From: Pseudevernia furfuracea | Lineage: Eukaryota; Ascomycota; Lecanoromycetes; Lecanorales; Parmeliaceae | Assembly: GCA_022315425.1 (NCBI GenBank) | Contig: JAIUPT010000008.1 | Coordinates: 248,001-312,000 of the forward strand | Direction of reading: 5' to 3' | Length of the DNA stretch: 64,000 nucleotides | Shown: piece by piece, positions 12,419-22,782 of the stretch | How positions within the stretch are numbered: position 1 is the stretch's first letter | Layout: each line of letters begins with the position of its first letter | The notes under the pieces: model-generated | The model's input: only the letters and a program-made list of their open reading frames with translations | Database searches by the model: none | What the model was told of the DNA's origin: nothing | Position numbers and translations under genes: made by a program

Positions 12419-13539
12419 TTGTCAGTTTTTATACAAATCTTCATCTTTATCATACTGGAGCTCGGGTCCAGTCGAATGCTCATGGTTTCTAGAACAAAGG
12501 CCTACAATTATATCAGTGGATGCTACCTTCTCGCTAGCGTTGGGGGGTCAGCAATCGGTTCTATGCTCCAGAGTAATCATGTTGATCTTCTCAACGCTCT
12601 TTCCATATTCTGCTACGCTCTTACGGCTTGCTTTGCTACAGCTATTCCAAGCCAATGCGGGCGACACATCCAGACCGCCGAAAACTCACAACCAATCCTC
12701 CTTAACGCTGAACTTACTGCCTCCCCGTTATCACCTCCTGAGGGGTCACGGCTCTCTCATCAAGCCAATACCAAAGTAACACCCCTCCCAAAATATATCC
12801 GACTGTCCAAATATAACGTCCATTAGCGTCCTCTCATCCGTATCCTCCTCAACTCATGGCATGCATCTTACCAATCCCTCCTCACGCTTTTCCAAGTTCC
12901 AAACCCCACGCTTACCGTCATCCTCGTCATCCTAATCAACGGTCTCGCCGTAAGAATCGAAGTTCTCCTGCCACAATACGCCTCTCTAGTACTCCACTGG
13001 CCCTTAGCAACCGTAAACTCGGCTCTGGCTCTCAAAGCCCTCGTATCATCGCTTGTCCTTTTCGCGCTACCAACACTCCGCACGTTCTATCTCGAGCCAC
13101 GCATGAGCACTCTGCAGATCGACCTGTTCATAACGCAAGCGTCCCCCCTCACAAACATGATAGGAGTCATCGGTCTTGGCTTTTCCGCACCTGCAGGGTT
13201 TTTCATTGTATCACTTTGTGTGTACACAAGCGGTTGTGGCTTAGCTGATTCATTGACTGCGTATGGAACTTGTACTTTGCCTCCGCGAGGACAAGTGTCC
13301 GAGTTCTACGTCCGCACTGGGCTGACCAATACCATTGCTGCGTTAATTGGGGCACCGCTGTGGTCGGGAGTCTTCAGTCTAGTACTAAGAGTGGGATCTT
13401 GCCTCTTGGGTTGCCATACTGGGTGTGTGCTGCATTGTATGGAGCCGGTTTCGGTGGCGCCATGGCCTTGAAGACATGGTTGGCGAATGGAGCGAAAAGA
13501 TGGCGATATGATCGTGTCGTAAGTAATGAGATAGAATAA
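12419..13539 (+). pseudogene. MFS transporter relic (5'-truncated, frameshifted)
   Basis: Remains of a fungal major facilitator of about 12 helices. The first recognisable part, AYNYISGCYLLASVGG and LNALSIFCYALTACFA, corresponds to helices 5-6; helices 1-4 are absent. A 51-base intron (12776-12826, GTAACA...CATTAG, phase 0) joins to RPLIRILLNSWH, the segment NGLAVRIEVLLPQYASLVL, then IGLGFSAPAGFF and SLCVYTSGCGLADSLTAYG. Near 13385 the frame slips by one base: SGVFSLVL in one frame is followed by KSGILPLGLPYWVCAALYG in the next, ending with ALKTWLANGAKRWRYD. The missing N-terminal half plus the frameshift make function very unlikely. An intact gene with an unrecognised distant first exon is a weak alternative. 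Confidence 0.75.
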
Positions 13540-14415
13540 TGATCTAACAACAATGAACGATGGTCGTATTATTACGAAAGTCAATCGTCAAGGGCCGAGA
13601 GTACGGCAGGCGACACGTTTGGTGCGTCGCGCTTCTCGGGCGCAGAATGATGCGAGAATTGTGTATCATCAGTATCTATTCCTCGAGATAGTGCTTGCGG
13701 AACTGTGTATACCGCCGGAGGCTAGGACAGGGGTGGAGAGCAGGATTGGGATTGGAGATGTTTGGGGGGTTTGAATGCCAGCGTGGCGATGGGGACGCAG
13801 GATAATTGAGGGTAGTGTGCGTCAGGTACGTTTCTTGGGAATTGCTACGGCCAAAGCTTTACACTGATTGGATCCGGCCACCATGGAGGGCTGTGACGAC
13901 TCGGCGCGACGTGGGAGGGATCAGATTCTCTAAAGGTAGCACCGAGCAGGCTTGGCGCATGGGGTCACGGAATTTGCGTTCGATTGGTGAGGAGATTCAA
14001 AGTCGACCTGGTAAAAGGATTCCAATCATGGCGAGAAGAGGAGCCACTTGGAAGGAGGCACTGAGCACGGCAACGGCGGCAAGCAGGTCAGAAGCGGGGA
14101 GAAGGGCCGAAGCTGGTATGCGTCGATAGGTACTGCGAGGTAGGAGACTTGGTCGGATTATCAGGCGGGAGGATGCCATGAGACGGTGAGATCAAGTATG
14201 CCTAGATGGTCCGCCTCGGTTGTATTTGTTGTGGTGAATGCGGTAAGGTAGCGCTGTAGGGCTAGAATCACGTGTACTTCGGCGTATATATATATTAGAA
14301 GAACTTGCCTATGTTCACTTCTTCGCACTTACTTAAGAAAAGATATCTGATAGTATTCCGCCTTTCCTCTTTAAAATCTTTTCTTACGGCCTGTCCAGCC
14401 CAAAAGATATAAATA
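13540..14415. other. Intergenic, no gene recognised
   Basis: Short open frames here (for example 13806-14129) have no recognisable motifs. The stretch includes the 5' region of the phytanoyl-CoA-dioxygenase-like gene, with a run of TA dinucleotides near 14287. Confidence 0.5.
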
Positions 14416-15563
14416 ATGGCACGCCGCGCTTCTCTCAAAGACCCAGAACTAGCCATAAAGATCATCAAAGAAGACGGCGGCGTTATCTTGACCAACTTCA
14501 CGACTGCAGCACTTGTTGAACAGGTCAACGCTGATGCAGCGCCGTACATCAATGCGACGGTCGAAAAAGTAATCTATCTACTACCTGAATCCATAGCAAT
14601 CTGCTCAGCTCTCCAATCAACACAATCCTACTAACGCGAGCAAACAGCGCCTGTCACGCGGCCTCCCGCGCGAGACAACGCGCTGCACACTGCTATTCGG
14701 ACGCAGCGAAACCGCCCGCGAGGTTTGGCTCCAGCAACCCGGCTTGCTCGAAATCATCAACCACTTCCTCCGAACGGTCTCCGCGCCCTACAATTTCGAC
14801 GACGGCGTGGAAATCTCGACCGAGGCGATCCTCTCGGCGGCAGCAACGTTGGACATTGGGCCCGGAGTGCGGGCGCAGGGGTTGCATCGCGATGACTTCA
14901 TTTGGCAGCAAACTCATCACAGGGGCGGCTCCGGGGAGAAAGAAGGGTACGCTTTGGGCTCGGATGTGGGTATGGGCCTGTACGTTCCCGGCGTGGGTTT
15001 TACGGCGGAAAATGGGGCTACGCTGGTAGATATATTCCTTCCCTATATTCTTTTCTTCTTTTCCTTTTCTTCTTCGTGACGTCTGTGATGCCCTTTTGGT
15101 GCTGAGTGGTCATTAGTACATCCCCGGCTCCCATCTCTGGGACCACTCGCGACGGCCCCAGTACTCAGAGGCGCATCCCATTTTGATGGACGTGGGGGAG
15201 GCGTTCATAGCCCTCGCCTCGACGGTGCATGCCGGTGGGGCGAATACCACTTCTCAGAACAGGACTTTGCACGGGTTTTTCTTTTGCCGCTCGTACATGC
15301 GACCAGAGGTAAGTCTTCGGTATCATGATTGCCCTTTTGTAGTGATTGTGGTTTCAGGCCGCTCGGGGGCTTGTTTCTGTAATCTGTCTGATGTCCTCAC
15401 TCGCTGACTTGGGATCCCCTAGGAGAACCAGCACATGTGGTGGAGTAGGGAAGAAGTTCGCGCGTGGTCCCCGGCCGCGCAGAAGCAGGCAGGTTACGTT
15501 ATCGACAACCCTTACCTTGGATACTGCGATGAGATCGATCCGATAGATAAACTACGAGACTAA
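14416..15563 (+). CDS. Phytanoyl-CoA dioxygenase (PhyH)-family oxygenase
   Basis: Non-haem iron, 2-oxoglutarate-dependent oxygenase; in fungi this family commonly hydroxylates, desaturates or forms endoperoxides in secondary metabolism. Four exons fit in phase 0 throughout: 14416-14568, 14648-15025, 15117-15308, 15423-15563 (287 residues). The N-terminal DGGVILTNF strand and the facial triad are visible: H131 and D133 in LHRDDF, and H215 in TVHAGGANTT. R226 in NRTLHGFF is the likely 2-oxoglutarate ligand. YIPGSHLWDH after the second intron is also typical. Length matches fungal PhyH members. All introns carry good branch sites (CTAAC, CTGAC). It lies at the left end of the biosynthetic block, so a tailoring role is likely; the substrate cannot be read from sequence. 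Confidence 0.9.
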
Positions 15564-15635
15564 GTTTAGGCAATGTGAGACTGAGGATACCGGGCGACAA
15601 GCCTCTTGAGATCTACCTCTCTCATTGTCATTTTT

Positions 15636-16462
15636 TCATCCACAAATCATACGCAACAACCGTTCATCTTCGTCTCCGCACCTCTTCCATCGAAGGTACT
15701 GCACCAAGTCATCAATCGTACACGTCTTGATCCCCCACCTCCTCCCGAATCTCAAACACCCATCCCTCCTCGTCATCCCTCCCCGCACCCGTTCCGTCTT
15801 CCCCTCCACCTCCTCCCCCTCCCTCGTCCACCAACTCCGACAAGACACCCGCGAGCGGCTTCCCAGCCAGTTGCGCAAAACTCAATCGTAGCCTCCGTAT
15901 GCCCCTTTCCTCTCCCTCACCCCGCCCTCCCTCGCCCGCAGCGGGAACACATGCTCGCGGTCTCCGAAAAAGACTCGGCCCGACTCGACCCCGACGCCAG
16001 CGCCCGACACGTGAGCCCGCGGTCCGAGGCCGAGATCCCCCGTCGTGACGGCAGGGTGTCCGACGCGTCGACGGAGACGGTGTAGGCGGTGCCTTCGGGG
16101 CTCTTCGCTGTCCAGGGACCATTTGGGGCAGACGGAGGCGCGCGGTCAGGGGGGCCCGAGACGGGGCGTGCAGATCAGACCGCTCGTGTGCCGGACCGTG
16201 AAGGCCATTTTTATCCCGTCGTCATGTCGCAGGGCGGCGATGGTCAGGTCTCCCTTCGTTCTCTTCGCGAGGTGCTGTCTAGGAACGATGATGAAGTCGC
16301 CTCGCCCTGGATTTTGGGGGGGTGGTCGGTTTTGTGGAGGTTGGATTTTTTTTTTCATCTTTTGATTTTTTTAGACTTAGGAGTGAAGGAGGGTTGACTG
16401 AATGCTTCGATTGTGTCTTCGATTGTGTCATTATGTAGCTCTGACGATCCGTTCACGGACAT
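15636..16462 (-). pseudogene. RIB3: RIB3-like DHBP synthase pseudogene (riboflavin pathway)
   Basis: Decayed copy of 3,4-dihydroxy-2-butanone-4-phosphate synthase, which turns ribulose 5-phosphate into a riboflavin precursor. Family blocks survive in order but in different minus-strand frames: an N-terminus MSVNGSSELHNDTIEDTIEAF, then (after a likely intron) RRGDFIIV, KMAFTVRHTSGLICTP, GTAYTVSVDASDTL with GISASDRGLTCRALA, EHVFPLRAREGGVRERKG, HTEATIEFC, QLAGKPLAGVLSELVDEG, and MTRRDGCLRFGRRWGIKTC with DDLVQYL. At least five frame changes are needed. The usual SRENEGD active-site stretch is scrambled by three apparent one-base insertions (around 16245-16290). Several in-frame stops follow. This cannot be explained by introns. 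A functional RIB3 should exist elsewhere, since the pathway is normally essential. Confidence 0.88.
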
Positions 16463-17471
16463 TTTCTCGCTGACTTGGCTATACAATATGAGGGTATTGC
16501 AGAAATGCCTGGTCTGGGAGCTGGGAAAGCTGTCTGTCGGCTCACTATCGCTGAGCCTCCGAATCTTCAAGGTTTGATGTTGAGGCTTGAGACTGGCCCG
16601 AGGCTCTCTTACACACCCTCTCCACAACCAGTATCGATAGGGCGACACATATTCACGTACGAAACCCACGCATTCCAACAGTGCAGTCATGCAGCCAGAC
16701 CATCGCAGCGCAGTATCCCCATCTGTCCTTGCTATCCTTTGCCGAAGCAGGGAATGCCTCCCCGCCAACGTTCCAACCAGATCCAGCATTCTAGATCCTC
16801 TCATCCAGAGCTGCCGCCATTCAAAGACGGTTTTCCCCACTAACGCCGGTCCTCGCCTCTCTGATCCAGACCGACGTTTAGTTTTGCATGCATTAGATTG
16901 ATACACAAGCGTCGCAGCCAAGTCTTGGACCCTTCGGCGGTAATTTCCGATGGTGTTGCCCATGACGCCAACGCTAATGCAATGCCTCAATGTAGGTTGG
17001 GTTTTGCTAAATTCGTGGTGGAGATCGACCTTGCATTTGGCGCCCAGCCCGGGCTTTTGGGCAGGTTCGGGCAGGTTCGGTCAAACATTGTACTCTGCAT
17101 TAGCCTTGCACTCCTAGTTGCGATCGTCAGACTACGGACTCTCGGAGTATGTAGGTCCAAAAAGTGGTGAGCTCCGCCTTTTCGATGCGGGGTTAATACT
17201 GTGAATACCTAGGTAGATACGGAGACGGATGCGTTAACTGACAAACAAAGGACGAGGGTTGCCTGGTCCACGTGAAGCCAAGTACGATATCAGTGCTGGA
17301 CTTTAGGGCGCGACGAGTGCCCTGCATCTCTTTAGTGACCCCGCAGAGTCGCCATCGTCGGCGCAACCCATGTCCCCCAATACCAATCACCTGGCTATCA
17401 GGAAGCTCAACAACTTCATTTTGGCCATTGGCAATTGAATCGCTGGAGACTAGTGGTCCTATAATTTTGAA
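16463..17471. other. Intergenic, no gene recognised
   Basis: A 211-codon minus-strand frame running into the RIB3 relic has no recognisable motifs and is probably spurious. A short perfect tandem duplication (GGGCAGGTTC twice) lies near 17060-17080. This is also the promoter region of the transaldolase gene. Confidence 0.5.
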
Positions 17472-18848
17472 ATGGGGTCTTTACCAGAGAAAGTGAATGT
17501 CCTGGAGTACCTTCGTTCACGGAGTCATGTTGATTACGATAGTCTAGACATACAGCGTGAATCTCCTCTTAAGTTGAAACGACCAAGAGAATCCTGTAGG
17601 AGAACTGACAGGTATGCATCAACAGTTGCGACAGAATTAGGACCGTTCGTCGGCTGCACTTCCAATCAGGCACGTCATCCCCGCTCAGCATGCGGACCAG
17701 CTGTTAAATCATATAGGCCGATGCCTACACAGAGCTTCTCAATCCTGAGAGGGCGGCCTTGCTCAAGAAGTCCGCAAATTTGGCAAAGCAAATCCACTCC
17801 GACTTTACAAATGTCTCTTGTGAAGAGCTGGCGGTGGAAATCTCTGTCAGTTGCTCTCTCGCCTGCTAACAAAGGCCATCAGTAACGACTGCGGCTAAAG
17901 GGTCAAACAGATGGTCAGCTTGTCTTTGACACTGGTGCCCTTGATCACTGGAGATATCCATGTAATGGCCAATCCGACCCTTCAAAGCACCACGAAAATC
18001 ATTGAGAACGGCCAGCGTACGCCCCTTGGTTTCACTTGTCTGCTGCATAAGATGGAACATACTAAAATCGAGCCGCAGGTATCTCGAAGATATGTACTCG
18101 GCTTCAGCCAAGCTTCGATCAGTCCAGGCTTTGCATCAAGGTGGTCTCCACATGGGAGGGGTTACAGGCCTGCCGTGAGTTGACGAGCTTGGGCATCAAG
18201 ACTCTTGCGACCACACTTTTCACCATGGAGCAAGCGGTTTTGGCTGCTGAAGCTGGTTGCTTTTCTATTTCGCCGTTCGTGCATGAGCTTAAAGCTTTCT
18301 TTGACGAGTCGTGAGTGATTTCAACCAAGTGTCAAGAAGTGTCGTGTATGATTAGCTCATCACCTGCAGATACCACGATGGGGGGCCAATCTTACCCCTC
18401 TGTGTGAAGTCCCAGCGATATTTCGAGCAGCACTCGTACGCGACACAGGTCAAGGCCGCTGGCCTGCTATCAGCCGATGAAGCTATAAAGCTTGCCGGTA
18501 TCGCCTCCCTTACCATTGCGCCGGACCTTCTCCGCACTCTTTCGAAAATGGAAGAGCAAGAATCACAATTGGCGGATCGCTCGTTGTTTTTGGAGAGGGC
18601 AAAGGTCGAAGAGCTGGAGATGGAATACAAGACTTTCATCGATGACGAAAGTAAATATCGAGAATCATTCGCTAAGAGCGAGGGAGGCATGGGACAGGTG
18701 AAGATGGCACAGGTATAAGCATCTTCCTCTTTCTACTCCGAAGGGTGCGTTTGCTGACATGTTTCCCAAGGCGATTGGCATTTTCAGCGAATACCAGATC
18801 AAAGCAGAGGCAATGATGAGAGACCCAGACTTGACAAGGATTGGATAG
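17472..18848 (+). CDS. Transaldolase-family protein, accessory type
   Basis: Seven exons join in phase to 338 residues: 17472-17556, 17626-17669, 17717-17845, 17911-18016, 18079-18310, 18370-18712, 18771-18848. It resembles the fungal transaldolase-like family: MGSLPEKVNVLEYLRS, ELGPFVGCTSNQ, YTELLNPERAALLKKSANL, EELAVEI, PLITGDIHVMANP, LCIKVVSTWEGLQACREL, TLATTLFTMEQAVLAAEAG, then LPLCVKSQRYF and ASLTIAPDLLR. K142 in CIKVVST sits where the Schiff-base lysine is expected; the usual IP after it is VV. Transaldolase moves dihydroxyacetone units between sugar phosphates. The C-terminus is extended with charged helices. Intron 2 (17670-17716) starts with GC instead of GT. The gene first looks broken because each exon is in a different frame, but the splice sites restore it. 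A specialised sugar-supply role in the neighbouring pathway is possible. Confidence 0.87.
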
Positions 18849-19630
18849 ACGGGAAGCCTGTATGGAGGAATCTTCATTCCTTGGACGCAACATGTTAGGT
18901 CTTTGGAATTCAGATAGCATCAACGGAAATGCACGCGGCGATCATAAGATTGAAAAAAGGTATTCATTGGTGCCTGTGGTAGATTAGTAGAAACCCTTGA
19001 TCGACAAGACCCGCCGTGGCGTGGTGACGGGGTATGATGATGATGATGATGATGATAATAATAGTAGCAGAAGTAATCATCCTGGTCATAGCCATGGTCC
19101 TGGCGGCCACCGAATTGTTGCGCTGGGAGGACTGGGAGGCTAGGTAGCTCTACGAGGTAAAATGACTAACCGACTCTAACAGTCCAGCTCATCAGCCAGT
19201 CAGATAGCAGCTAGCTATAATGGCGTAGGGCTGGCTCGACCCTCCACCAGATTTTGGTGGGGGCTAATCGTGCCACACACTTACCTCGCCAGCTTCGGTA
19301 GATAAGTGCGTGGCGCGATTACATCCAATGTGGGTGGATGCCAAAGCTCAAGGTGACTTGTACGGAGTAGATCGTGCGTGGAGGGCTGTTTTTGGTACGA
19401 AGTACCTGGTCGAGCATGTATGTCATCATAAATCTAGATGTCGCTCGATGTTGTTCATATGGAGGTCAGATACCTAAGATATATTCTCGGTTCACTATTC
19501 CTCCATGTCAGTCTGCAACACAATAGATCCTGGTATCTCAAATTGTTTCCAGCATTTTGCGAGATCTTGTTCCAATTGCTTTCCTCGCCATACCTACGTT
19601 AGCCCTCCGTGATCGCCTATACTTGCCATC
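18849..19630. other. Intergenic with a trinucleotide repeat
   Basis: No gene recognised. It holds the (ATG)n microsatellite listed separately and an exact TACGGAGTA at 19361-19369, in the 5' region of the MFS gene. Confidence 0.55.
19033..19062. repeat. (ATG)n/(ATA)n microsatellite
   Basis: About eight consecutive ATG units followed by ATA/ATAG units in intergenic DNA. Confidence 0.9.
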
Positions 19631-21092
19631 ATGTTCGCTCGTGAGATTCGGTCATCCAAAGGTTTCGTCACCTTCGTTGTGTGTGTGGCAATCTTCACAG
19701 ATATGTTACTGTCTAATCTTATTGTGCCAATGCTTCCGTATGCTCTGCTGGAGCGCGTTGGGCTGCCAAAGGAAGATGTGCAGAAGTGGAATTCCATATT
19801 GCTGGCACTGTATGGCGGATCTCAAATTGTTGGCTCTTGTACGTCGAGTCAATATGAAGACAAGTCTCTTTGAGTGTATATTTGCCTTGTTGCTCCTCTT
19901 TTCCTTTCGTCCGCATGGCAAACACAAGATAGATGGCTGACTCGATCAAGTGTTTTTTGGTTGGGTAGGAGATCGGATATCTAGTCGACAGACGCCTTTC
20001 ATATTCGGCTTACTGGCTCTTGGAGCAACAACCGTTCTGTTTGCGGTGGGCACCACACTTCCCATCCTTCTCATCGCACGTATTCTGCAAGGCCTGTCAG
20101 GCGCTATAACATTCACCATCGGCTCCACACTCCTCTTTGACGTCATTGGAAAAGAGGGAATTGGACGAGCTATGGGGTATACTAGTATGAGCGTGAGCCT
20201 TGGGATTCTCACCGGCCCTGTTGCGGGAGGCTTGCTCTATGAGTATGGAGGCTACGTCCACGTCTTCATCCCGGCCTTTGTTCTCATTGCTGTGGATATC
20301 GTTCTACGCCTCATGGTGGTTTGCGCACCCAGGACGCAATTCCAGTCAACTCATCCGTATTCCACCAAATCAGGGGACCCGGCGACAGATACAGAACCAC
20401 TTCTGGGGAAAGCTGGCCCTGCAGTTACACGCTCTCCATTTCTCGTAATGCTCTCCTCGGCGAGGTTTACGGTAGCCCTACTGAGCCTGTTCACCATCAA
20501 CAGCTTTTCGAACGGGTTTGATGGCGTCCTGCCGGTCTATGTGTATCAAACTTTTGGAATCCGCCCATCTCAGGTTGCCGCGTTGTTCCTTATTTTGTGT
20601 GTGCCCTCGCTGTTCTCGCCTGTCACTGGGACACTCACGGATCGATTTGGCGCCAAATGGCCCGCAACGGCTGGTCTCGTCCTCATGATCCCGAGTCTGA
20701 TCCTCCTTCGGCTGATAGTCCCGAGCGTAACGGCGCCGTTTGCGAAGCTCGCTGCGCTCCTCTTCTCGATGGGACTTGCCATCACTATAGCTAACCCTCC
20801 GCTAATAACTGAAATCACTTCGGCGGTTCGCGAGATAGAACAAGCCAGGCCCGGTATCTTTGGCTCTCACGGGGCTTTTGCACAGGCGTATGGTCTTTTA
20901 GGCTGTTCTTTCGCAGCGGGCTCGCTTGTTGGGCCTCTCTATGCTGGCTTTGTCAAAGAGAAGCTGGGCTGGCCGGCGATGTCTCTGCTAATGGGCGTCT
21001 TGAGCTCTATTTCATTAGTCTTCGTCTTCTTGGTGACTGGCGGGTCCGCATTTCGAAGAGGTCAGGCGGCTCATGCTTCGACCGGGATATAG
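19631..21092 (+). CDS. MFS transporter, DHA1/vesicular-amine-transporter-like
   Basis: Proton-coupled efflux pump of the major facilitator superfamily. Two exons, 19631-19838 and 19951-21092 (phase-1 intron of 112 bases), give 449 residues. Helix 1 is FVVCVAIFTDMLLSNLIVPML. LALYGGSQIVGSLFFGWVGDRISSR carries the family A motif between helices 2 and 3. Helices 4-6 include ARILQGLSGAITFTIGSTL and GPVAGGLLYEYGG (antiporter-like motif C). A central hydrophilic loop (about 200-225) and six further helices follow. The AYGLLGCSFAAGSLVGPLYAG segment is typical of the VMAT-like DHA1 group of fungi. It lies between the transaldolase and the 2OG oxygenase, which suggests export of the product of this block. 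Intact. Confidence 0.9.
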
Positions 21093-21676
21093 TGATGTAT
21101 CCCGCTATTTTAATTACACGGACTAGAGCTAGCTGTAATCGCTGATTGTGTGAGTGCCGAATGGCCGCCAGTAGCGGATCGATATTCTAGAAAACATAGA
21201 ATACATAGAATACATTTAGTCCCTTAGCTTGGTCATATATTAAATAACGTACTCGTTGGCGTTGCGCCCAGAAGTCTTAAGTCTAGCACTTCGCTTCATA
21301 GCGAATCCATCAAACTACGGTACATGTATCTACTTCTGTGTCCGTACGAGCGTACCTCCTCGATATCGCTGTAAAAGCAGCCCTAGCCCTATGATCTACG
21401 TCAGTCAATTGCTAGGTAGTCTTCTGGGTCCAACGATTAGTTTTAATCTCTCCATTTCCAAATGACAGCTCGCACCCTCAGTATCCAATTCTCGCAATCG
21501 TTGGAGACATTGGACCGAGAACTCTAGATTTGAGACCTCGCTTTTCACTATCGATTACGTGTTTCAACTAGGACCAATTGAGGAAGCAGCATCGAAAGGG
21601 TTTTGGTTCCTACTACGATGCTCGGTCTGGCCTATGATCTAGGAAAGCACAGGCAAGATACACGCCGGGACGACTT
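21093..21676. other. Convergent intergenic region, no gene recognised
   Basis: Lies between the 3' ends of the MFS gene and the 2OG oxygenase gene. Only short frames without motifs; includes a small tandem repeat near 21190-21215 (AACATAGAATACATAGAATACAT). Confidence 0.55.
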
Positions 21677-22782
21677 TTAATAGGCTGATTGAAGCCTTTG
21701 CTGATGGTACTCCATCGCGCTCATATCTTGATATGTCGGCTTAGAACCCTCCTGGACGAATTGTCTGAGAGGTCCAACAGACGCGCCTCGATCGGCTTTG
21801 CAAAAGTATGCAATCGAGTATCTCTCTGGGAGCGTCCCCACCTCCTTGTCTTCCAGATATTGAGGCACATTGACCCGGTGGAGCCCAGCAGGCAGCACGT
21901 CATTGGTCCAGCGTTGCAGCGTTTCGCTTACGTTGACGACCATCTCCCCCTGTGTTGCGCACTCAACACGATTGAAAGTATCTCGTCGCTCTCGATTCTC
22001 AAATTCTAGCCCTCCAACACCATCTTGGAACAATAGAGTGATGACGCCCAAATCAAAGTGAGGCCAAATTCGGCTTACGCCTCCGCCCTTGATATCATTG
22101 ATGTCGATTGCTGGGTAGTGGTTCAAACGCATCTCACTCGCGTTGCCCTCGTGAGTTATTCTGTCCAGGAACGCGCCAGAAGGCAACTCAAAGGCCATCT
22201 CGAGGGCTTCCATGATACAAGCACTAATTCCTTCCAGTTTTTCGAATGCTTCCTCCATATGCGCACGGAAACCTGGCAGGACACTCTCGCTGGGCCATTT
22301 GTTAGGATACTGAAAATCGCTTTTCGGCCCCTGATCAAAGTGCTCCTTGGTCCATTAACGAGTGTGACTAATGCTCAAGTTGCCTCTTACTTACTCTTGC
22401 ATCTCTCAAGTCTTCTGCCATTTCAGACTTGAGCAGACCTTTCCGGTAAAGCGTAGAACTGTTCTCGGCTCCAACTTTGCTCCAACCTCGCTGGGGGTCA
22501 GGTCCCGGGCGGTTAGCAATTGAATCCTTGTCTTGCGCCCGCATCTGGAAGAATGATCTATTCTGCATATAGCCAAATCAGAGGAAGCTATCGGACTAGA
22601 CCAGGGTCATTCACACCTACCCATTGAAACATGTTCGCAACTGCGTGGTCATGGATGCCATGATTTATAATGTTCACAAATCCATGCTGACGCAGGCATT
22701 GAAGTAATTGCGATGCAAACTGTCGGCGGTCTGTGGCATTTCCGTTTGTGAAGAGGGCAAGATCAAGCTTGGACAAGGTCAT
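21677..22782 (-). CDS. 2-oxoglutarate/Fe(II) oxygenase, isopenicillin-N-synthase-like
   Basis: Soluble non-haem iron oxygenase of the 2OG-Fe(II)/DIOX_N type. Exons 22782-22621, 22562-22395 and 22345-21677 are joined by phase-0 introns to 332 residues. The start is the first ATG of the frame (MTLSKLDLALFTNG). The N-terminal DIOX_N half includes LRQHGFVNIINHGI. The jelly-roll core holds the triad: H206 and D208 in WPHFDLGVITLLFQD, and H266 in LHRVNVP. R285 and S287 in PERYSIAYF are the RxS pair that binds the 2-oxoglutarate carboxylate. Size and order are standard. It is transcribed away from the NRPS-like gene, with 1.8 kb between their starts. A hydroxylation or desaturation step on the NRPS-like product is a reasonable inference. 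Confidence 0.92.

Noticed and set aside
12824..12826. In-frame TAG in the first MFS relic, first read as a nonsense mutation
   Set aside because: It is the acceptor of a 51-base phase-0 intron (12776-12826) that joins two well-conserved segments.
16355..16990. 211-codon minus-strand frame joined to the RIB3 N-terminus
   Set aside because: Only the last part (from 16462) resembles RIB3; the upstream part has no motif and lies in intergenic DNA.
17472..18848. Transaldolase called a pseudogene because its blocks lie in several frames
   Set aside because: All six junctions can be placed on splice sites with correct phase, so the gene is most simply intact.
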